Shown here: positions 1 to 9,021 of the stretch, one piece after another | Layout of the letters: each line of letters opens with the position of its first letter | Position numbering within the stretch: the first letter of the stretch is position 1 | Source: Colwellia sp. 39_35_sub15_T18 | GTDB taxonomy: Bacteria; Pseudomonadota; Gammaproteobacteria; Enterobacterales; Alteromonadaceae | Direction: 5' to 3' | DNA: 64,000 nt | Assembly: GCA_002162675.1 (NCBI GenBank) | Contig: MAAE01000007.1 | Coordinates: 186,001-250,000, forward strand | The notes under the pieces: generated by a model | The model's input: only the letters and a program-made list of their open reading frames with translations | The model's database searches: none | Told to the model about the DNA's origin: nothing | Position numbers and translations under genes: made by a program

Positions 1-245
1 CCACTCGTTACCTGTGCAAATTTTATCCTTGCTTAACAGATGAACCTCGCACAAGCAGTGAAAAATTGGCTTGGCCATGCGCATTTTTTATGCTGCAAAA
101 AAGCTTAAAAAACTTGCTATGTATTCCTAAAAGCTATTAAAGTGCGCAATTTACTCTAGCAACTACGCTGCATATTTACTTATATCTATTGAATGACTAC
201 CCAGTTTTCATCATACTGCCAAGGGAAACCATCACAGGAGGAATA

Positions 246-1409
246 ATGGACTTTAATAGAGCTGTAATCAAAGTGGGAAGCGCCTTAGTTGCGCCAACAA
301 AAGCTGGTTGTAGCGGACAGTATACTTTAGCAATTGCACAATTTATTACTAAATGCCAACAGCAAGGTAAGGAGATCATTCTTGTTTCTTCTGGGGGCGT
401 CGCCGCAGGTCGCAGTGTCATTCACCATGGTAGTCCTAGATTATCTGTGGCCATAAAAAAGGCCATGGCTTCAGTCGGGCAAATGCAAATGATGGCTAAT
501 TGGCAACGCTTTTTCGATACTCCTTGTAGCCAGATATTAATCACCCAAGATGACCTTGAAGACCGTGAACGCTTTATTTCCATTAAAGAAACCATTCAAA
601 TTCAACTTGAAAATGGCATTTTGCCGATAGTTAATGAAAATGATACCGTCACCACCGAAGATTTAAAAGTAGGTGATAACGATAATCTAGCCGCCCTAGT
701 TGCCCAAGTATGCGAAGCCGATAGCTTGTTTATTTTAAGCGATATAGATGGTGTTTTCACCAAAGATCCAAACGTCCATGATGATGCGGTACTGCTCCCC
801 AAAATAGATGAAATTACCGATGAAATTTACGCCATGGCAGGCACCAGCCGCAATCACCTTGCCACGGGCGGTATGAAAACGAAAATAGAAGCGGCAGAAA
901 AAGCCACCGAGCATGGCATTAATACCTATATTGTCAATGGCAGTAAAAGTGAAGTCTTTGCTTCATTGATAAGGAAAGTAAACCCGGGTACGAAATTTTC
1001 TGCGGATAAAAACATCATAAGTGCTAAAAAACATTGGCTTAAACATACGGTAAAAAGTCAGGGCAGAGTGACTTTAGACAAAGGTGCGGTGAATGCATTA
1101 TTAAATCAAGGCGCATCTTTATTGCCCATAGGCATAAAGTCTGTCGCCAGAAAGTTCGATGTAGGAGATTGTGTTGATTTAATTGATCAACAAACCAAAA
1201 CCATTATCGCCAAAGGCATTACCCAATATAGTCATAATGAATTAAGGCGCATTAAAGGTAAACACAGCAATGAAATTGAATCCACTTTAGGGCACGAAGA
1301 AGGTGCCGTGGTTATTCATCGTGATGATATGGTTATCTTAGAGCAAAGCATTGCCCCCAAAGCGGCCACAAAAGCGCCTAACAAGAAAATAATTAAAGAA
1401 GAGGATTAA
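246..1409 (+). CDS. proB: Glutamate 5-kinase
   Basis: Phosphorylates L-glutamate to gamma-glutamyl phosphate, the first step of proline synthesis in the cytoplasm. The protein is 387 residues: an N-terminal amino-acid kinase domain (KVGSALV near the start, VNENDTV, GDNDNLAALVA, SDIDGVF, GTGGM-type ATGGMKTKIEAA) and a C-terminal PUA domain from about residue 280. The frame is open further up to 189, but the ATG at 246 follows a strong AGGAGG, while the upstream ATG has no good ribosome site and its extra 19 residues are not family-like. proA follows after 4 bp, so the two form a proBA operon. In this family proline feeds back on the kinase; I see no leader or operator. Confidence 0.95.
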   Translation: MDFNRAVIKVGSALVAPTKAGCSGQYTLAIAQFITKCQQQGKEIILVSSGGVAAGRSVIHHGSPRLSVAIKKAMASVGQMQMMANWQRFFDTPCSQILITQDDLEDRERFISIKETIQIQLENGILPIVNENDTVTTEDLKVGDNDNLAALVAQVCEADSLFILSDIDGVFTKDPNVHDDAVLLPKIDEITDEIYAMAGTSRNHLATGGMKTKIEAAEKATEHGINTYIVNGSKSEVFASLIRKVNPGTKFSADKNIISAKKHWLKHTVKSQGRVTLDKGAVNALLNQGASLLPIGIKSVARKFDVGDCVDLIDQQTKTIIAKGITQYSHNELRRIKGKHSNEIESTLGHEEGAVVIHRDDMVILEQSIAPKAATKAPNKKIIKEED

Positions 1410-1413
1410 TCCA

Positions 1414-2676
1414 ATGAGTCAAACGTCCTTCAGCATGGTGAATATGGCGGCTAATGCCAAAGTAGCCAGCCGAGTAGCAGCACAACTCAGCACCCCAGAA
1501 AAAAACATTATTTTAAATGCTATCGCTGATGTCATTGAGGCTAATAGCGCTAACATCATTAGTGAAAATGCTAAAGACATTGAGGATGGCCGCAGCAAAG
1601 GGTTAACTCAAGCCATGCTGGATAGGTTGGTGTTAACCGAGCAGGGCGTGAAAGATATTAGCTCAGCCATCCGTGAAATTGTCGCCTTAGCCGATCCTGT
1701 TGGTAATATTAGTAACCTAGCACTGCGCCCTAACGGCTTACAAGTGGGAAAAATGCGCATTCCTTTAGGGGTTATTGCCATGATTTATGAGGCGCGCCCT
1801 AATGTTACCGCAGAGTCCGCTGCTTTATGCATAAAATCAGGCAACGCGGTTATTTTGCGAGGGGGCTCAGAAGCTATTCACTCAAATCTAGCCATTGCTA
1901 AATGCTTACATGGGGTCTTAACAGAGCACGGCTGTGATAAAAATATAGTCAGTGTTATTCCTGATACCAGCCGCAGCGTCATTGAAACATTGCTCAAACA
2001 AAAAGACACTATCGATTTAGTTATTCCTCGCGGCGGTGAAGGACTGATCCGCTATGTCAGTGAAAATAGCCAAATCCCAGTGATCCAGCACTTTAAAGGC
2101 GTGTGTCATTTATATGTTGATAAATATGCCGACCTAGACAAAGCCGTCAATATTTTAGTCAACGGTAAAACACAAAAGCCTAGCGCTTGTAATGCCTTTG
2201 AAACGTTTTTAGTACATCAAGATATTAGCGATAAATTTTTACCTTTAGCCGCTAAGGCTCTGGCTGAATCCGCACAAGTCAAAGTGCATGCCTGTGAAAA
2301 AAGTTTACCTTATTTTGCTGGTGGCCAATTAGCCACCGCAGAGGATTATCACGCTGAATACTTAGCACAAGAAATTGCCGTGAAAGTAGTCAACAGCTTT
2401 GATAGTGCCATTATTCATATTAATGAATATACCTCAGATCATACTGAAGTTATCATCAGCCAAGATATTTCTCGCAGCCAAACTTTTATTCGCCAAATTA
2501 ATTCATCCGTAGTAATGATCAATGCTTCATCACGTTTTTCAGATGGCAATCAATTAGGCTTAGGCTCTGAAATTGGCATTTCAACCAGCAAGTTACATGC
2601 CTACGGGCCAATGGGCTTAGAAGCCTTAACCACTGAAAAGTTTGTTGTTTATGGAGATGGTCAAATAAGAGAGTAG
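1414..2676 (+). CDS. proA: Gamma-glutamyl phosphate reductase
   Basis: Reduces gamma-glutamyl phosphate to glutamate semialdehyde with NADPH, the second step of proline synthesis. It is 420 residues, normal for ProA, with an aldehyde-dehydrogenase fold. The catalytic cysteine is Cys259 in the motif KPSACNAFET. It is the second gene of the proBA operon. The C-terminus GDGQIRE is unusual because the coding tail is repeated twice just downstream: one near-identical copy and one diverged copy that would encode GDGQVRG and a stop (see the repeat at 2620-2844). This suggests the 3' end was replaced or duplicated recently. Confidence 0.95.
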   Translation: MSQTSFSMVNMAANAKVASRVAAQLSTPEKNIILNAIADVIEANSANIISENAKDIEDGRSKGLTQAMLDRLVLTEQGVKDISSAIREIVALADPVGNISNLALRPNGLQVGKMRIPLGVIAMIYEARPNVTAESAALCIKSGNAVILRGGSEAIHSNLAIAKCLHGVLTEHGCDKNIVSVIPDTSRSVIETLLKQKDTIDLVIPRGGEGLIRYVSENSQIPVIQHFKGVCHLYVDKYADLDKAVNILVNGKTQKPSACNAFETFLVHQDISDKFLPLAAKALAESAQVKVHACEKSLPYFAGGQLATAEDYHAEYLAQEIAVKVVNSFDSAIIHINEYTSDHTEVIISQDISRSQTFIRQINSSVVMINASSRFSDGNQLGLGSEIGISTSKLHAYGPMGLEALTTEKFVVYGDGQIRE

Positions 2677-2844
2677 AGCCTATGGTGCTCACATTCGAAA
2701 TTGGAAGCCTTAACCACTGAAAAGTTTGTTGTTTATGGAGATGGTCAAATAAGAGAGTAGAGCCTATGGTGCTCACATTCGAAATTGGAAGCCTTAACCA
2801 CTAAAAAGTTTGTCGTTTATGGTGATGGCCAAGTGAGGGGATAA
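2620..2844 (+). repeat. 84-bp tandem copies of the proA 3' end
   Basis: The sequence starting GAAGCCTTAACCACT occurs at 2620, 2704 and 2788, a period of exactly 84 bp. Copies 1 and 2 are identical over the coding tail, the TAG stop and the 27-bp linker. Copy 3 differs by several synonymous-type changes and ends EALTTKKFVVYGDGQVRG followed by TAA. Each copy of the tail is closed by its own stop, so only copy 1 is translated as ProA. Copy 3 looks like an older resident tail, copies 1-2 like an incoming or duplicated one. Confidence 0.85.
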
Positions 2845-2856
2845 TTATCCTAACAT

Positions 2857-2886
2857 CACTAATGAGCCTATTTAGGCTCATTAGTG
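2857..2886 (+). terminator. Stem-loop after proBA
   Basis: A perfect inverted repeat, CACTAATGAGCC / GGCTCATTAGTG with a 6-nt loop, lies just after the last proA tail copy. The following tract is only weakly T-rich, so it is a plausible but not textbook intrinsic terminator for proBA. Confidence 0.6.
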
Positions 2887-3059
2887 AAATGTATTTATTC
2901 AAGCTGACTTAGACGTCAGAAATTTTTACACTTTCCCTTTGCTACTAAAATTGCCTATTTTTAGCATATTGTTTTAGTTACATAAAAAATAAAGGGTCTG
3001 CTTTATGCATTAACCTGCTGTTAGCATTGTCAAGTTAAGCAACATACTAAGGAATTAAA

Positions 3060-3722
3060 ATGAAGATTATTAAAATACTGATTTTAAGTACATCATTACT
3101 CATAACATCACTAGCGCAAGCGGCTTTTATCACCACCAATGAACCTGCCTTAGATTCAATATTTTCTCAAGCAAACTTTGGCAATACGCCCATTGATATT
3201 CGTATTGGCGCGGCCACTGAACTAGTTTTTCCTAGTTTGTTAGATATCACCACCGATGCTGAAATTACCTCACTGTTTGGCATGCATGTCGGGGCAGCTA
3301 CCGTAGTTAACTTTTATTTTGTTGATACCGTTGATGCTTGCGGTGGCTTTAATGTTAATATCGTGGGTTGTGGAGAACTACCAGGTAATGACTTTGTTGT
3401 AGAGTCTGCTTTCGCTGCTGGCGGATTTGGTGGCGAATTACTCGCCCATGAATTAGGACACAATTTAGGGCTGGGACATTTAAATGGTAATTTCTTAATG
3501 AATCCATTTCTTAATGGTTTTATTGATTTAACCGTCGGTGAAGTTGCCACCATTCATAATAGCCCGTTAGTACAAACCGATGGCCAACGTTTTTGGATTG
3601 ATATTAATCCGGTATTAATTGTTGCCCAAGCGTCTAAACCAATTCCAGAGCCTAGTATCTTATTGTTATTTTTACTTTCTTTTGGTTTGTTCTGGCAAAA
3701 CAGTTTACCTAAGAAAAAATAA
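3060..3722 (+). CDS. Secreted PEP-CTERM zinc metallopeptidase
   Basis: 220 residues. An N-terminal signal peptide (about 1-21, ending in AQA) exports it. The middle carries a full metzincin-type zinc site HELGHNLGLGH at residues 130-140, followed by a methionine (FLMNP) that could serve as the Met-turn. The C-terminus has a PEP-CTERM sorting tail: PIPEPS, a hydrophobic stretch LLLFLLSFGLFW, then basic KKK. Known biology of PEP-CTERM predicts processing by an exosortase/archaeosortase-like enzyme and delivery to the surface or extracellular matrix. The substrate is unknown. AAGGA lies before the ATG. It stands alone between proBA and another small exported protein. Confidence 0.8.
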   Translation: MKIIKILILSTSLLITSLAQAAFITTNEPALDSIFSQANFGNTPIDIRIGAATELVFPSLLDITTDAEITSLFGMHVGAATVVNFYFVDTVDACGGFNVNIVGCGELPGNDFVVESAFAAGGFGGELLAHELGHNLGLGHLNGNFLMNPFLNGFIDLTVGEVATIHNSPLVQTDGQRFWIDINPVLIVAQASKPIPEPSILLLFLLSFGLFWQNSLPKKK

Positions 3723-3793
3723 AAACGCTTTAAATAGGGCGGCACTTACCTCATGAGTGTGTGATTAAGTGTCGTTAACTTTGGAAATTATCT

Positions 3794-4243
3794 ATGCAGC
3801 TTAAAAAGTTATCATTATTGGCTTGCGCTTTAGTTTTACTCCTTATGAGTACTTCACCTAATGCCGCTGAACAAGATCAGCATAAATGGATTGAGTCTTG
3901 CCCTAACAGCCATTTGTGCTTCGAGCACCCGGAAAATTTAATGCCTGTTAATGTCCAAATCATTGATTCAAATGCTGGGCAATACCACAACGATAGCTTG
4001 ACCCTTACTTACGACTTGGGTTGGTATGCTTCGCAGTTTAGTGAGATGACCAACGCCATTATAGAACCCGTAAAAATTGACGGTCATCGCGCACGTATTT
4101 TAATACAAGCTAATCGCATGGCATTGAGTGTGCCAAAAATTTCAGATAAGGTTCGCTTCTCAATGCTGCTTGAGTTTAAAGGTGCGCTTCAGCTTGAACA
4201 GGGCCGAAGAATATTCAATTCCATTAGATTTACTTATAAGTAA
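3794..4243 (+). CDS. Small exported protein of unknown function
   Basis: 149 residues. I do not recognise a family. A clear signal peptide (MQLKKL, then a hydrophobic run to about residue 25, ending SPNAA) predicts a periplasmic or secreted product. The mature part has two cysteines close together (SCPNSHLC) that could form a disulfide, and a beta-rich pattern. It is read the same way as the upstream PEP-CTERM gene, 71 bp away, but no functional link is evident. Confidence 0.65.
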   Translation: MQLKKLSLLACALVLLLMSTSPNAAEQDQHKWIESCPNSHLCFEHPENLMPVNVQIIDSNAGQYHNDSLTLTYDLGWYASQFSEMTNAIIEPVKIDGHRARILIQANRMALSVPKISDKVRFSMLLEFKGALQLEQGRRIFNSIRFTYK

Positions 4244-4422
4244 TCCATTTATTGAATATAATACCAACCTTACTAACTATATAATCATTTCTTTTTATTG
4301 TTGATGGTAACGAACAAATTCGAAGCTAAGTTTAATTTATACTATTTAACTTCACCCTTGCACATAACAATATAACTCAGTATCCTACGCGACCTTTTCA
4401 GCACTCAAATGGCAAAATATAA

Positions 4423-5793
4423 ATGATCGGTTTTGATTACGGCACTTCTAACTGTAGTGTTGCTATAATGGCTGACGGCCAACCTCAAATTATTCCTTTA
4501 GTTAACGTTAACAATCAGCAAAGCAATACCATCGCCTCAAATCTATATGCCCCTGATCGCGATATTATTACTCACTGGCTTTACCAAAAATTAAGCGCGG
4601 AGCAACAAAGTTCTTTTAAAGCAACTCGCACAGTGCAATTACAAAAAGCACAAAGAGCCTTGCGCGAATTAAACTTTGATGGCATTGCTAGTGACTTGTT
4701 ATTTGGCAAAGCCGCGCTAGATAAATACCTAGAAGATCCTGAAGAAGGCTACTATATAAAGTCGCCCAAATCATTTTTAGGGGCTAGTGGCTTAGCGCCC
4801 ATGCAAATTCAGCTCTTTGAAGATATTGTTGCTGCGATGATGAGCAATGTTAAAACACTGGCTGAAGCTCATTTGCAACGAGAAATAACCCAAACGGTTA
4901 TTGGTCGGCCAATAAACTTTCAAGGCCTACATGGTGAAGAGAGCAACCGACAAGCAATTACGGTACTAACGAATGCCGCCAAGCGCGTTGGCTTTAAAGA
5001 TATTGAGTTTCAATATGAGCCCGTAGCAGCAGGCTTTGAATTTGAAGCAAGTTTACAGCAAGAAACTAAAGTATTAGTAGTAGATATTGGTGGTGGCACG
5101 AGTGACTGCTCAATGTTATTGATGGGGCCAGAACTAAGTAATAATGATGATAGAACTCAGCACTTGCTAGCTCATAGCGGTGTGCGTATTGCTGGCAATG
5201 ATTTTGATATTCAATTAGCTCTACAAGGCATTATGCCTAGTTTAGGCATGAATAGTTTACTCAAAACAGGTAAACCCATGCCGACCGCCAGCTTTTATCA
5301 AGCGCTGGCGATTAACAATATTAATGAGCAAACCGAGTTTTACAGCGCCAAGAATCGACGCGAGTTAATGCAATTGTCACGAGACGCTAAAGAAACCGCC
5401 ATTATCGAACGTTTAATTACCGTGCATGATCATAAGCTTAGTTATCAACTCGTCAATGCCGCCGAGCAAGCTAAAATAGCGCTTTCTGAGCTTGATAGTC
5501 AGGAAGTCCGCTTAGATTATATTGATGATGGTTTACAGGCTACCCTAGATAAAAATATTCTTGCGCAAGCTAATCAAAGAACACTGGCAAGTATAGGTGA
5601 ATTAATGCAAGCAACCGTTGAGCAAGCGCAGTGTCAACCCGATGTTATTTTTGTTACTGGCGGTACGGCAAAATCCCCCGTACTCAGTAATTTTATCCAA
5701 CAGCAAATGCCGCATACTCCGATAATAATTGGCGATCACTTTGGTAGTGTCACCTCTGGGTTAGCACGTTGGGCTGAGAAAACATTCAAATAA
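4423..5793 (+). CDS. yegD: Hsp70-family chaperone-like protein (YegD type)
   Basis: 456 residues, matching E. coli YegD (about 450). The actin-like ATPase motifs are visible: phosphate-1 GFDYGTSNCSVA at the N-terminus, phosphate-2 VVDIGGGTSD near residue 220 and a C-terminal adenosine motif FVTGGTAKSP. The substrate-binding half of DnaK is missing, as in YegD. The substrate and partner are not known. It is monocistronic and converges on ccoG, with only 37 bp between the stops. Confidence 0.85.
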   Translation: MIGFDYGTSNCSVAIMADGQPQIIPLVNVNNQQSNTIASNLYAPDRDIITHWLYQKLSAEQQSSFKATRTVQLQKAQRALRELNFDGIASDLLFGKAALDKYLEDPEEGYYIKSPKSFLGASGLAPMQIQLFEDIVAAMMSNVKTLAEAHLQREITQTVIGRPINFQGLHGEESNRQAITVLTNAAKRVGFKDIEFQYEPVAAGFEFEASLQQETKVLVVDIGGGTSDCSMLLMGPELSNNDDRTQHLLAHSGVRIAGNDFDIQLALQGIMPSLGMNSLLKTGKPMPTASFYQALAINNINEQTEFYSAKNRRELMQLSRDAKETAIIERLITVHDHKLSYQLVNAAEQAKIALSELDSQEVRLDYIDDGLQATLDKNILAQANQRTLASIGELMQATVEQAQCQPDVIFVTGGTAKSPVLSNFIQQQMPHTPIIIGDHFGSVTSGLARWAEKTFK

Positions 5794-5830
5794 AACCACT
5801 AAAATATTTGCCGTACTCATGATCACCTAT

Positions 5831-7276
5831 TTATTCCTTATATTTTCTTATATCAGTTTTCATGTTGACGTATTTATTATCACTATCCATCGTTATATCA
5901 CTATAAAACTTCGTCATCTTCTGCAAGGTGATATCTGGCTGTTCAATGGCTTGAATAGTAAAGTTAATGTCGGTTACTCGTTGGGTTAAATTATAATCAT
6001 TTACCGATAGCGTGGCTGGAATTTCTCTCATCACCCCCGCCGCTATCTTTAAGTCTTTTGGCAGCGTTAAACTAGCACCTTCAAGGCCAGTCACTGAAAT
6101 TTGATAATGTAATGCTTGTTGGGTTTTATTGAGTATTTTTAAGGTGTAAGTATTTTCTACCAGCCCTAAATAGTTAGTACGATACAGCGCATTTCTATCC
6201 CTTAAGATGGATGTTTCCAATGGCACTCTACTGCTGATCCAATAACTGGTCGCGATAGAAATGGCCACAGTAAAGATGCCATAAGCAATCACTTTAACGT
6301 TTGCTTGTTGTGGTTTTCCGCCCAACAGCTGTTGTTCGCTGGTGTATGAAATCAAGCCCTTTTGATAATTAAAGCGCGCCATGGTGTCATCACAAGCATC
6401 TACGCATAAGCCACAATTAATGCACTCGTACTGCATGCCGTTACGTATGTCTATGCCCGTAGGACAAACCTCCACACAAAGATTACAGTCAACACAATCA
6501 CCTAAACCAAGCTGCTTAGCATCATCTTTAATTTTTCTTGCTCCTCTGCCTTCACCACGCGTTTTATCATAAGCGACTAATAAGGTGTTTTTATCAAACA
6601 TTGCTGCTTGAAATCTTGCATAAGGGCACATATCAATACAAACTTTTTCTCTTAACCAACCCGCATTGCCATAAGTACAGACAGTAAAAAAGCACAGCCA
6701 AAAACTGACAATACCACTGCAATTAAATGCGACGATATCGCTATATAACACTGTGGTGGGAATAAAATAAGAAATGAATGTGGTGGCGCTAACCGCTGAC
6801 ATTAGCAACCATAAGAAATGCTTGGTCAGCTTTTTTTGTAGCTTATTAAACGAGTTGGCCTGTTTATCAAGTGCTATTCTCTGATTTCTTGTTCCTTCAA
6901 TTCGATGCTCTACCCAAATATAAGCTAGCGTCCAAACGGTTTGTGGACAAACATAACCGCACCAAACTCGGCCTAACCAAGAGGTAACAAAAAAGAGCGC
7001 AAAAGCAGCCACCATCAAAAGGCTGGCCAGTAGAATAAAGTCTTGTGGCCAGAAAGTGATAGCAAAAAATCGAAACTGTTGATTGACAACATTAAGCAAT
7101 ACCGCTTGTTGTCCATGGTATTGTAAAAAAGGAATGGCAATAAAAGCAATAATCAACAGCCAACTAAGTACCCGTCTAATTTCTTGATAACGGCCATTTT
7201 GCTCTCTGACATAAATACTTTCATGAGATTTATAAGGCTTAATGATCAGGTGTTCTTCTTTAATATCAAATTTCAT
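5831..7276 (-). CDS. ccoG: Cytochrome c oxidase accessory protein CcoG (RdxA/FixG)
   Basis: 481-residue membrane iron-sulfur protein that acts in copper delivery and assembly of cbb3-type cytochrome oxidase. The N-terminal half holds several membrane helices and WCGYVCPQTVW (105-115). Two 4Fe-4S motifs follow: Cys261/264/267/271 and Cys285/288/291/295. After one more helix the C-terminal part is the Ig-like FixG domain. No ccoNOPQ or ccoIS lies beside it here. Upstream are a -24/-12-like promoter (7315-7329) and palindromic sites matching one in front of the neighbouring sigma-54 activator, so that activator probably controls it. Confidence 0.93.
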   Translation of the reverse strand: MKFDIKEEHLIIKPYKSHESIYVREQNGRYQEIRRVLSWLLIIAFIAIPFLQYHGQQAVLLNVVNQQFRFFAITFWPQDFILLASLLMVAAFALFFVTSWLGRVWCGYVCPQTVWTLAYIWVEHRIEGTRNQRIALDKQANSFNKLQKKLTKHFLWLLMSAVSATTFISYFIPTTVLYSDIVAFNCSGIVSFWLCFFTVCTYGNAGWLREKVCIDMCPYARFQAAMFDKNTLLVAYDKTRGEGRGARKIKDDAKQLGLGDCVDCNLCVEVCPTGIDIRNGMQYECINCGLCVDACDDTMARFNYQKGLISYTSEQQLLGGKPQQANVKVIAYGIFTVAISIATSYWISSRVPLETSILRDRNALYRTNYLGLVENTYTLKILNKTQQALHYQISVTGLEGASLTLPKDLKIAAGVMREIPATLSVNDYNLTQRVTDINFTIQAIEQPDITLQKMTKFYSDITMDSDNKYVNMKTDIRKYKE

Positions 7277-7314
7277 TGATAACTACAGTGTAATAATAAA
7301 TTTATTACTCTATA

Positions 7315-7329
7315 ACAAGAATTAGGCCA
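7315..7329 (-). promoter_or_regulatory. Candidate sigma-54 promoter of ccoG
   Basis: On the minus strand the sequence reads TGGCCTAATTCTTGT. The -24 GG and -12 element are in exact register (TGGC-N7-TTG), but the usual GC at -12 is GT. It lies about 40 bp before the ccoG start codon and about 65-95 bp downstream of the paired palindromes at 7393-7424. That geometry fits an enhancer-dependent promoter. The assignment is an inference. Confidence 0.45.
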
Positions 7330-7392
7330 AACTTTTTATAAATTAACTGATTGAATTAAAAGGGTTTATATTCTGATGAACCAAACAAAAAC

Positions 7393-7424
7393 CACGGTAT
7401 ATCGTGTGCTAGCGACATATCGTG
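7393..7424. promoter_or_regulatory. Paired upstream activator sites
   Basis: CACGGTATATCGTG (7393-7406) differs by one base from the perfect palindrome CACGATATATCGTG found at 9022-9035 in front of the sigma-54 activator gene. A second, more degenerate copy ending ACATATCGTG lies at 7411-7424, with centres 18 bp apart. They are likely binding sites for that activator, serving the ccoG promoter. Confidence 0.5.
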
Positions 7425-7425
7425 G

Positions 7426-7572
7426 TTTATATTTATTCAGCCTAGAAATATTTACCACAGAGAGCTCCGAGAGGCTACGCACTACACCGAGACTACATAA
7501 AGATAACAAAGTCTCTGTGTCGGCTCGAAGAGCCCTCGATGAAGCATCGCGGCTCGGTGGTGAAAGTTACGT
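7426..7572 (-). repeat. Dispersed palindromic repeat, copy A
   Basis: A minus-strand copy of the window's intergenic repeat. It contains the hallmark blocks CTACACCGAGACTACA, CTCTGTGTCGGCTCGAAGAG and GGCTCGGTGGTGAA, with TTTACCACAGAGAG at the other end. It fills most of the space between the ccoG upstream sites and the end of the activator gene. Other copies are at about 10.8, 33.7-34.1, 39.6, 44.9 and 49.8 kb. Confidence 0.75.
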
Positions 7573-7581
7573 CTTTTATAA

Positions 7582-9003
7582 TTAACGGCTGATAGAAAGC
7601 TTTTTCATTCTCGATCTTAACGTACTGTCTGGCATGCCTAATATTTTTGCTGCGCCGCTAGCACCACCAATTTTCCACTGACAATCATTCAACACTTCGC
7701 TGATATAGCTCTTTTCAATACTTGCTAAGGTCTGCTTACTGGCACGAGTGGCCGTATTACTGTTATTAAAGCTTTGTTTGATATTTAACACAGTTGAGCC
7801 TGATAAAATAACCTCTCGCTCCAGAACATTTTGTAGCTCTCTGATATTACCCGGCCAATTATAATGCGATAATTTGGCTAAACTCTGCCTGTTGATGCCG
7901 GTTATTTGTTTTTTAAGTCTAAGATTTAATTGGCTTAAAATACTTTTGCACAGCGTAGGAATATCTTCAATTCGCTCTCTTAAAGCCGGTACGGTTATTG
8001 GAAATACATTTAATCGATAATATAAATCCATACGAAATAGCCCTTGTTCCACCATAGCTAATAAGTTTCTATTGGTAGCGGCAATCACTCTAATATCAAC
8101 TTTTATGGTTTTACTGCCACCGACGCGTTCAAACTCACGCTCTTGTAAAACTCGTAATAACTTTGTTTGCGCCTCAGCAGAGAGCTCTCCTATTTCATCG
8201 AGAAACAAGGTGCCTTTATCCGCTAATTCAAACCGTCCTTTGCGCTTTTCATTAGCCCCCGTAAAAGCGCCCTTTTCATGACCAAATAATTCTGATTCTA
8301 ATAAATTAACGGTAAAAGCTGCACAGTTCACTTTAACTAAAGGGGAATTACAGCGGTTGCTTAATTGATGTAAATTTCGCGCAACAACTTCTTTACCCGT
8401 GCCATTTTCACCTAAAATTAATACCGTGCTGTCAGTTTGACTAACCACTTTTATTTGCTCTAATAGCTGTAAGAATAATTTGCTAGAGCCCTCTAAGCCT
8501 GAGCCAGTCCAGTTATCGTTGATTTCATTTTGTAAATAAATATTTTCATCTTGAAGTTTTTCACTAAGGGAGTGGACTTTTTTTAATGCTTCACGCAAAT
8601 TATGATCGGTTAGTTTCTGTTGACTGACATCTCTAAAAACAGCGACCGCGCCAATAAGCTCCCCCTGTTTATAAACAGGCGTAGAAGTATATTCAACAGG
8701 AAAAAAACTGCCATCTTTGCGCCAGAATACTTCATCGGTTACTCGCCGCTGAATGCCATCACGCATAGTGTTGTAAATTTCACATTCATCGACAGGGTAT
8801 TTATCACCGTTTTCATGACTATGGTGATGATATTCATGAATGTTTTTGCCGAGTAACTCTTCCGCAAGCCAGCCGGTCATTTGCTCTGCCGCGGGATTTA
8901 CAAAAACGGCATGGCCATTGGCATCAAAGCCATAAACCCCTTCGCCAACCGCATTTAACAGTAGATCTGAGTCAGATAAAAATTGCTTGATCGTATCAGT
9001 CAT
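7582..9003 (-). CDS. PAS-domain sigma-54 dependent transcriptional activator
   Basis: 473 residues. An N-terminal PAS domain (about 10-130) is followed by a short coiled coil and an AAA+ enhancer-binding domain with Walker A GENGTGKE (198-205), the sigma-54 contact loop GAFTGA (245-250) and Walker B GTLFLDE (264-270). A Fis-type helix-turn-helix closes the protein (GAAKILGMPDSTLRSRMKKL). PAS senses a small ligand or redox state in this class; which one is unknown. A perfect palindrome 19 bp before the start codon suggests autoregulation. Its likely target is ccoG downstream, given matching sites there. It is not NorR by architecture (no GAF domain). Confidence 0.9.
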   Translation of the reverse strand: MTDTIKQFLSDSDLLLNAVGEGVYGFDANGHAVFVNPAAEQMTGWLAEELLGKNIHEYHHHSHENGDKYPVDECEIYNTMRDGIQRRVTDEVFWRKDGSFFPVEYTSTPVYKQGELIGAVAVFRDVSQQKLTDHNLREALKKVHSLSEKLQDENIYLQNEINDNWTGSGLEGSSKLFLQLLEQIKVVSQTDSTVLILGENGTGKEVVARNLHQLSNRCNSPLVKVNCAAFTVNLLESELFGHEKGAFTGANEKRKGRFELADKGTLFLDEIGELSAEAQTKLLRVLQEREFERVGGSKTIKVDIRVIAATNRNLLAMVEQGLFRMDLYYRLNVFPITVPALRERIEDIPTLCKSILSQLNLRLKKQITGINRQSLAKLSHYNWPGNIRELQNVLEREVILSGSTVLNIKQSFNNSNTATRASKQTLASIEKSYISEVLNDCQWKIGGASGAAKILGMPDSTLRSRMKKLSISR

Positions 9004-9021
9004 AAAAGCCCACCCTCAATG

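Noticed and set aside
1-188. Possible gene end at the left window edge
   Set aside because: Short open stretches reach the edge in more than one frame, but none shows a recognisable family; nothing can be called.
189-245. Longer N-terminus for proB
   Set aside because: The 19 extra residues are not family-like and the AGGAGG lies before the ATG at 246.
2519-2776. Minus-strand frame with an internal 28-residue repeat
   Set aside because: The repeated peptide is just the antisense of the 84-bp proA tail repeats; no promoter or ribosome site.
7376-7585. 69-codon plus-strand frame between ccoG and the activator
   Set aside because: It spans the activator sites and dispersed repeat copy A; no family features, and its ATG has no convincing ribosome site. 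The sequence is better explained as regulatory DNA plus repeat.
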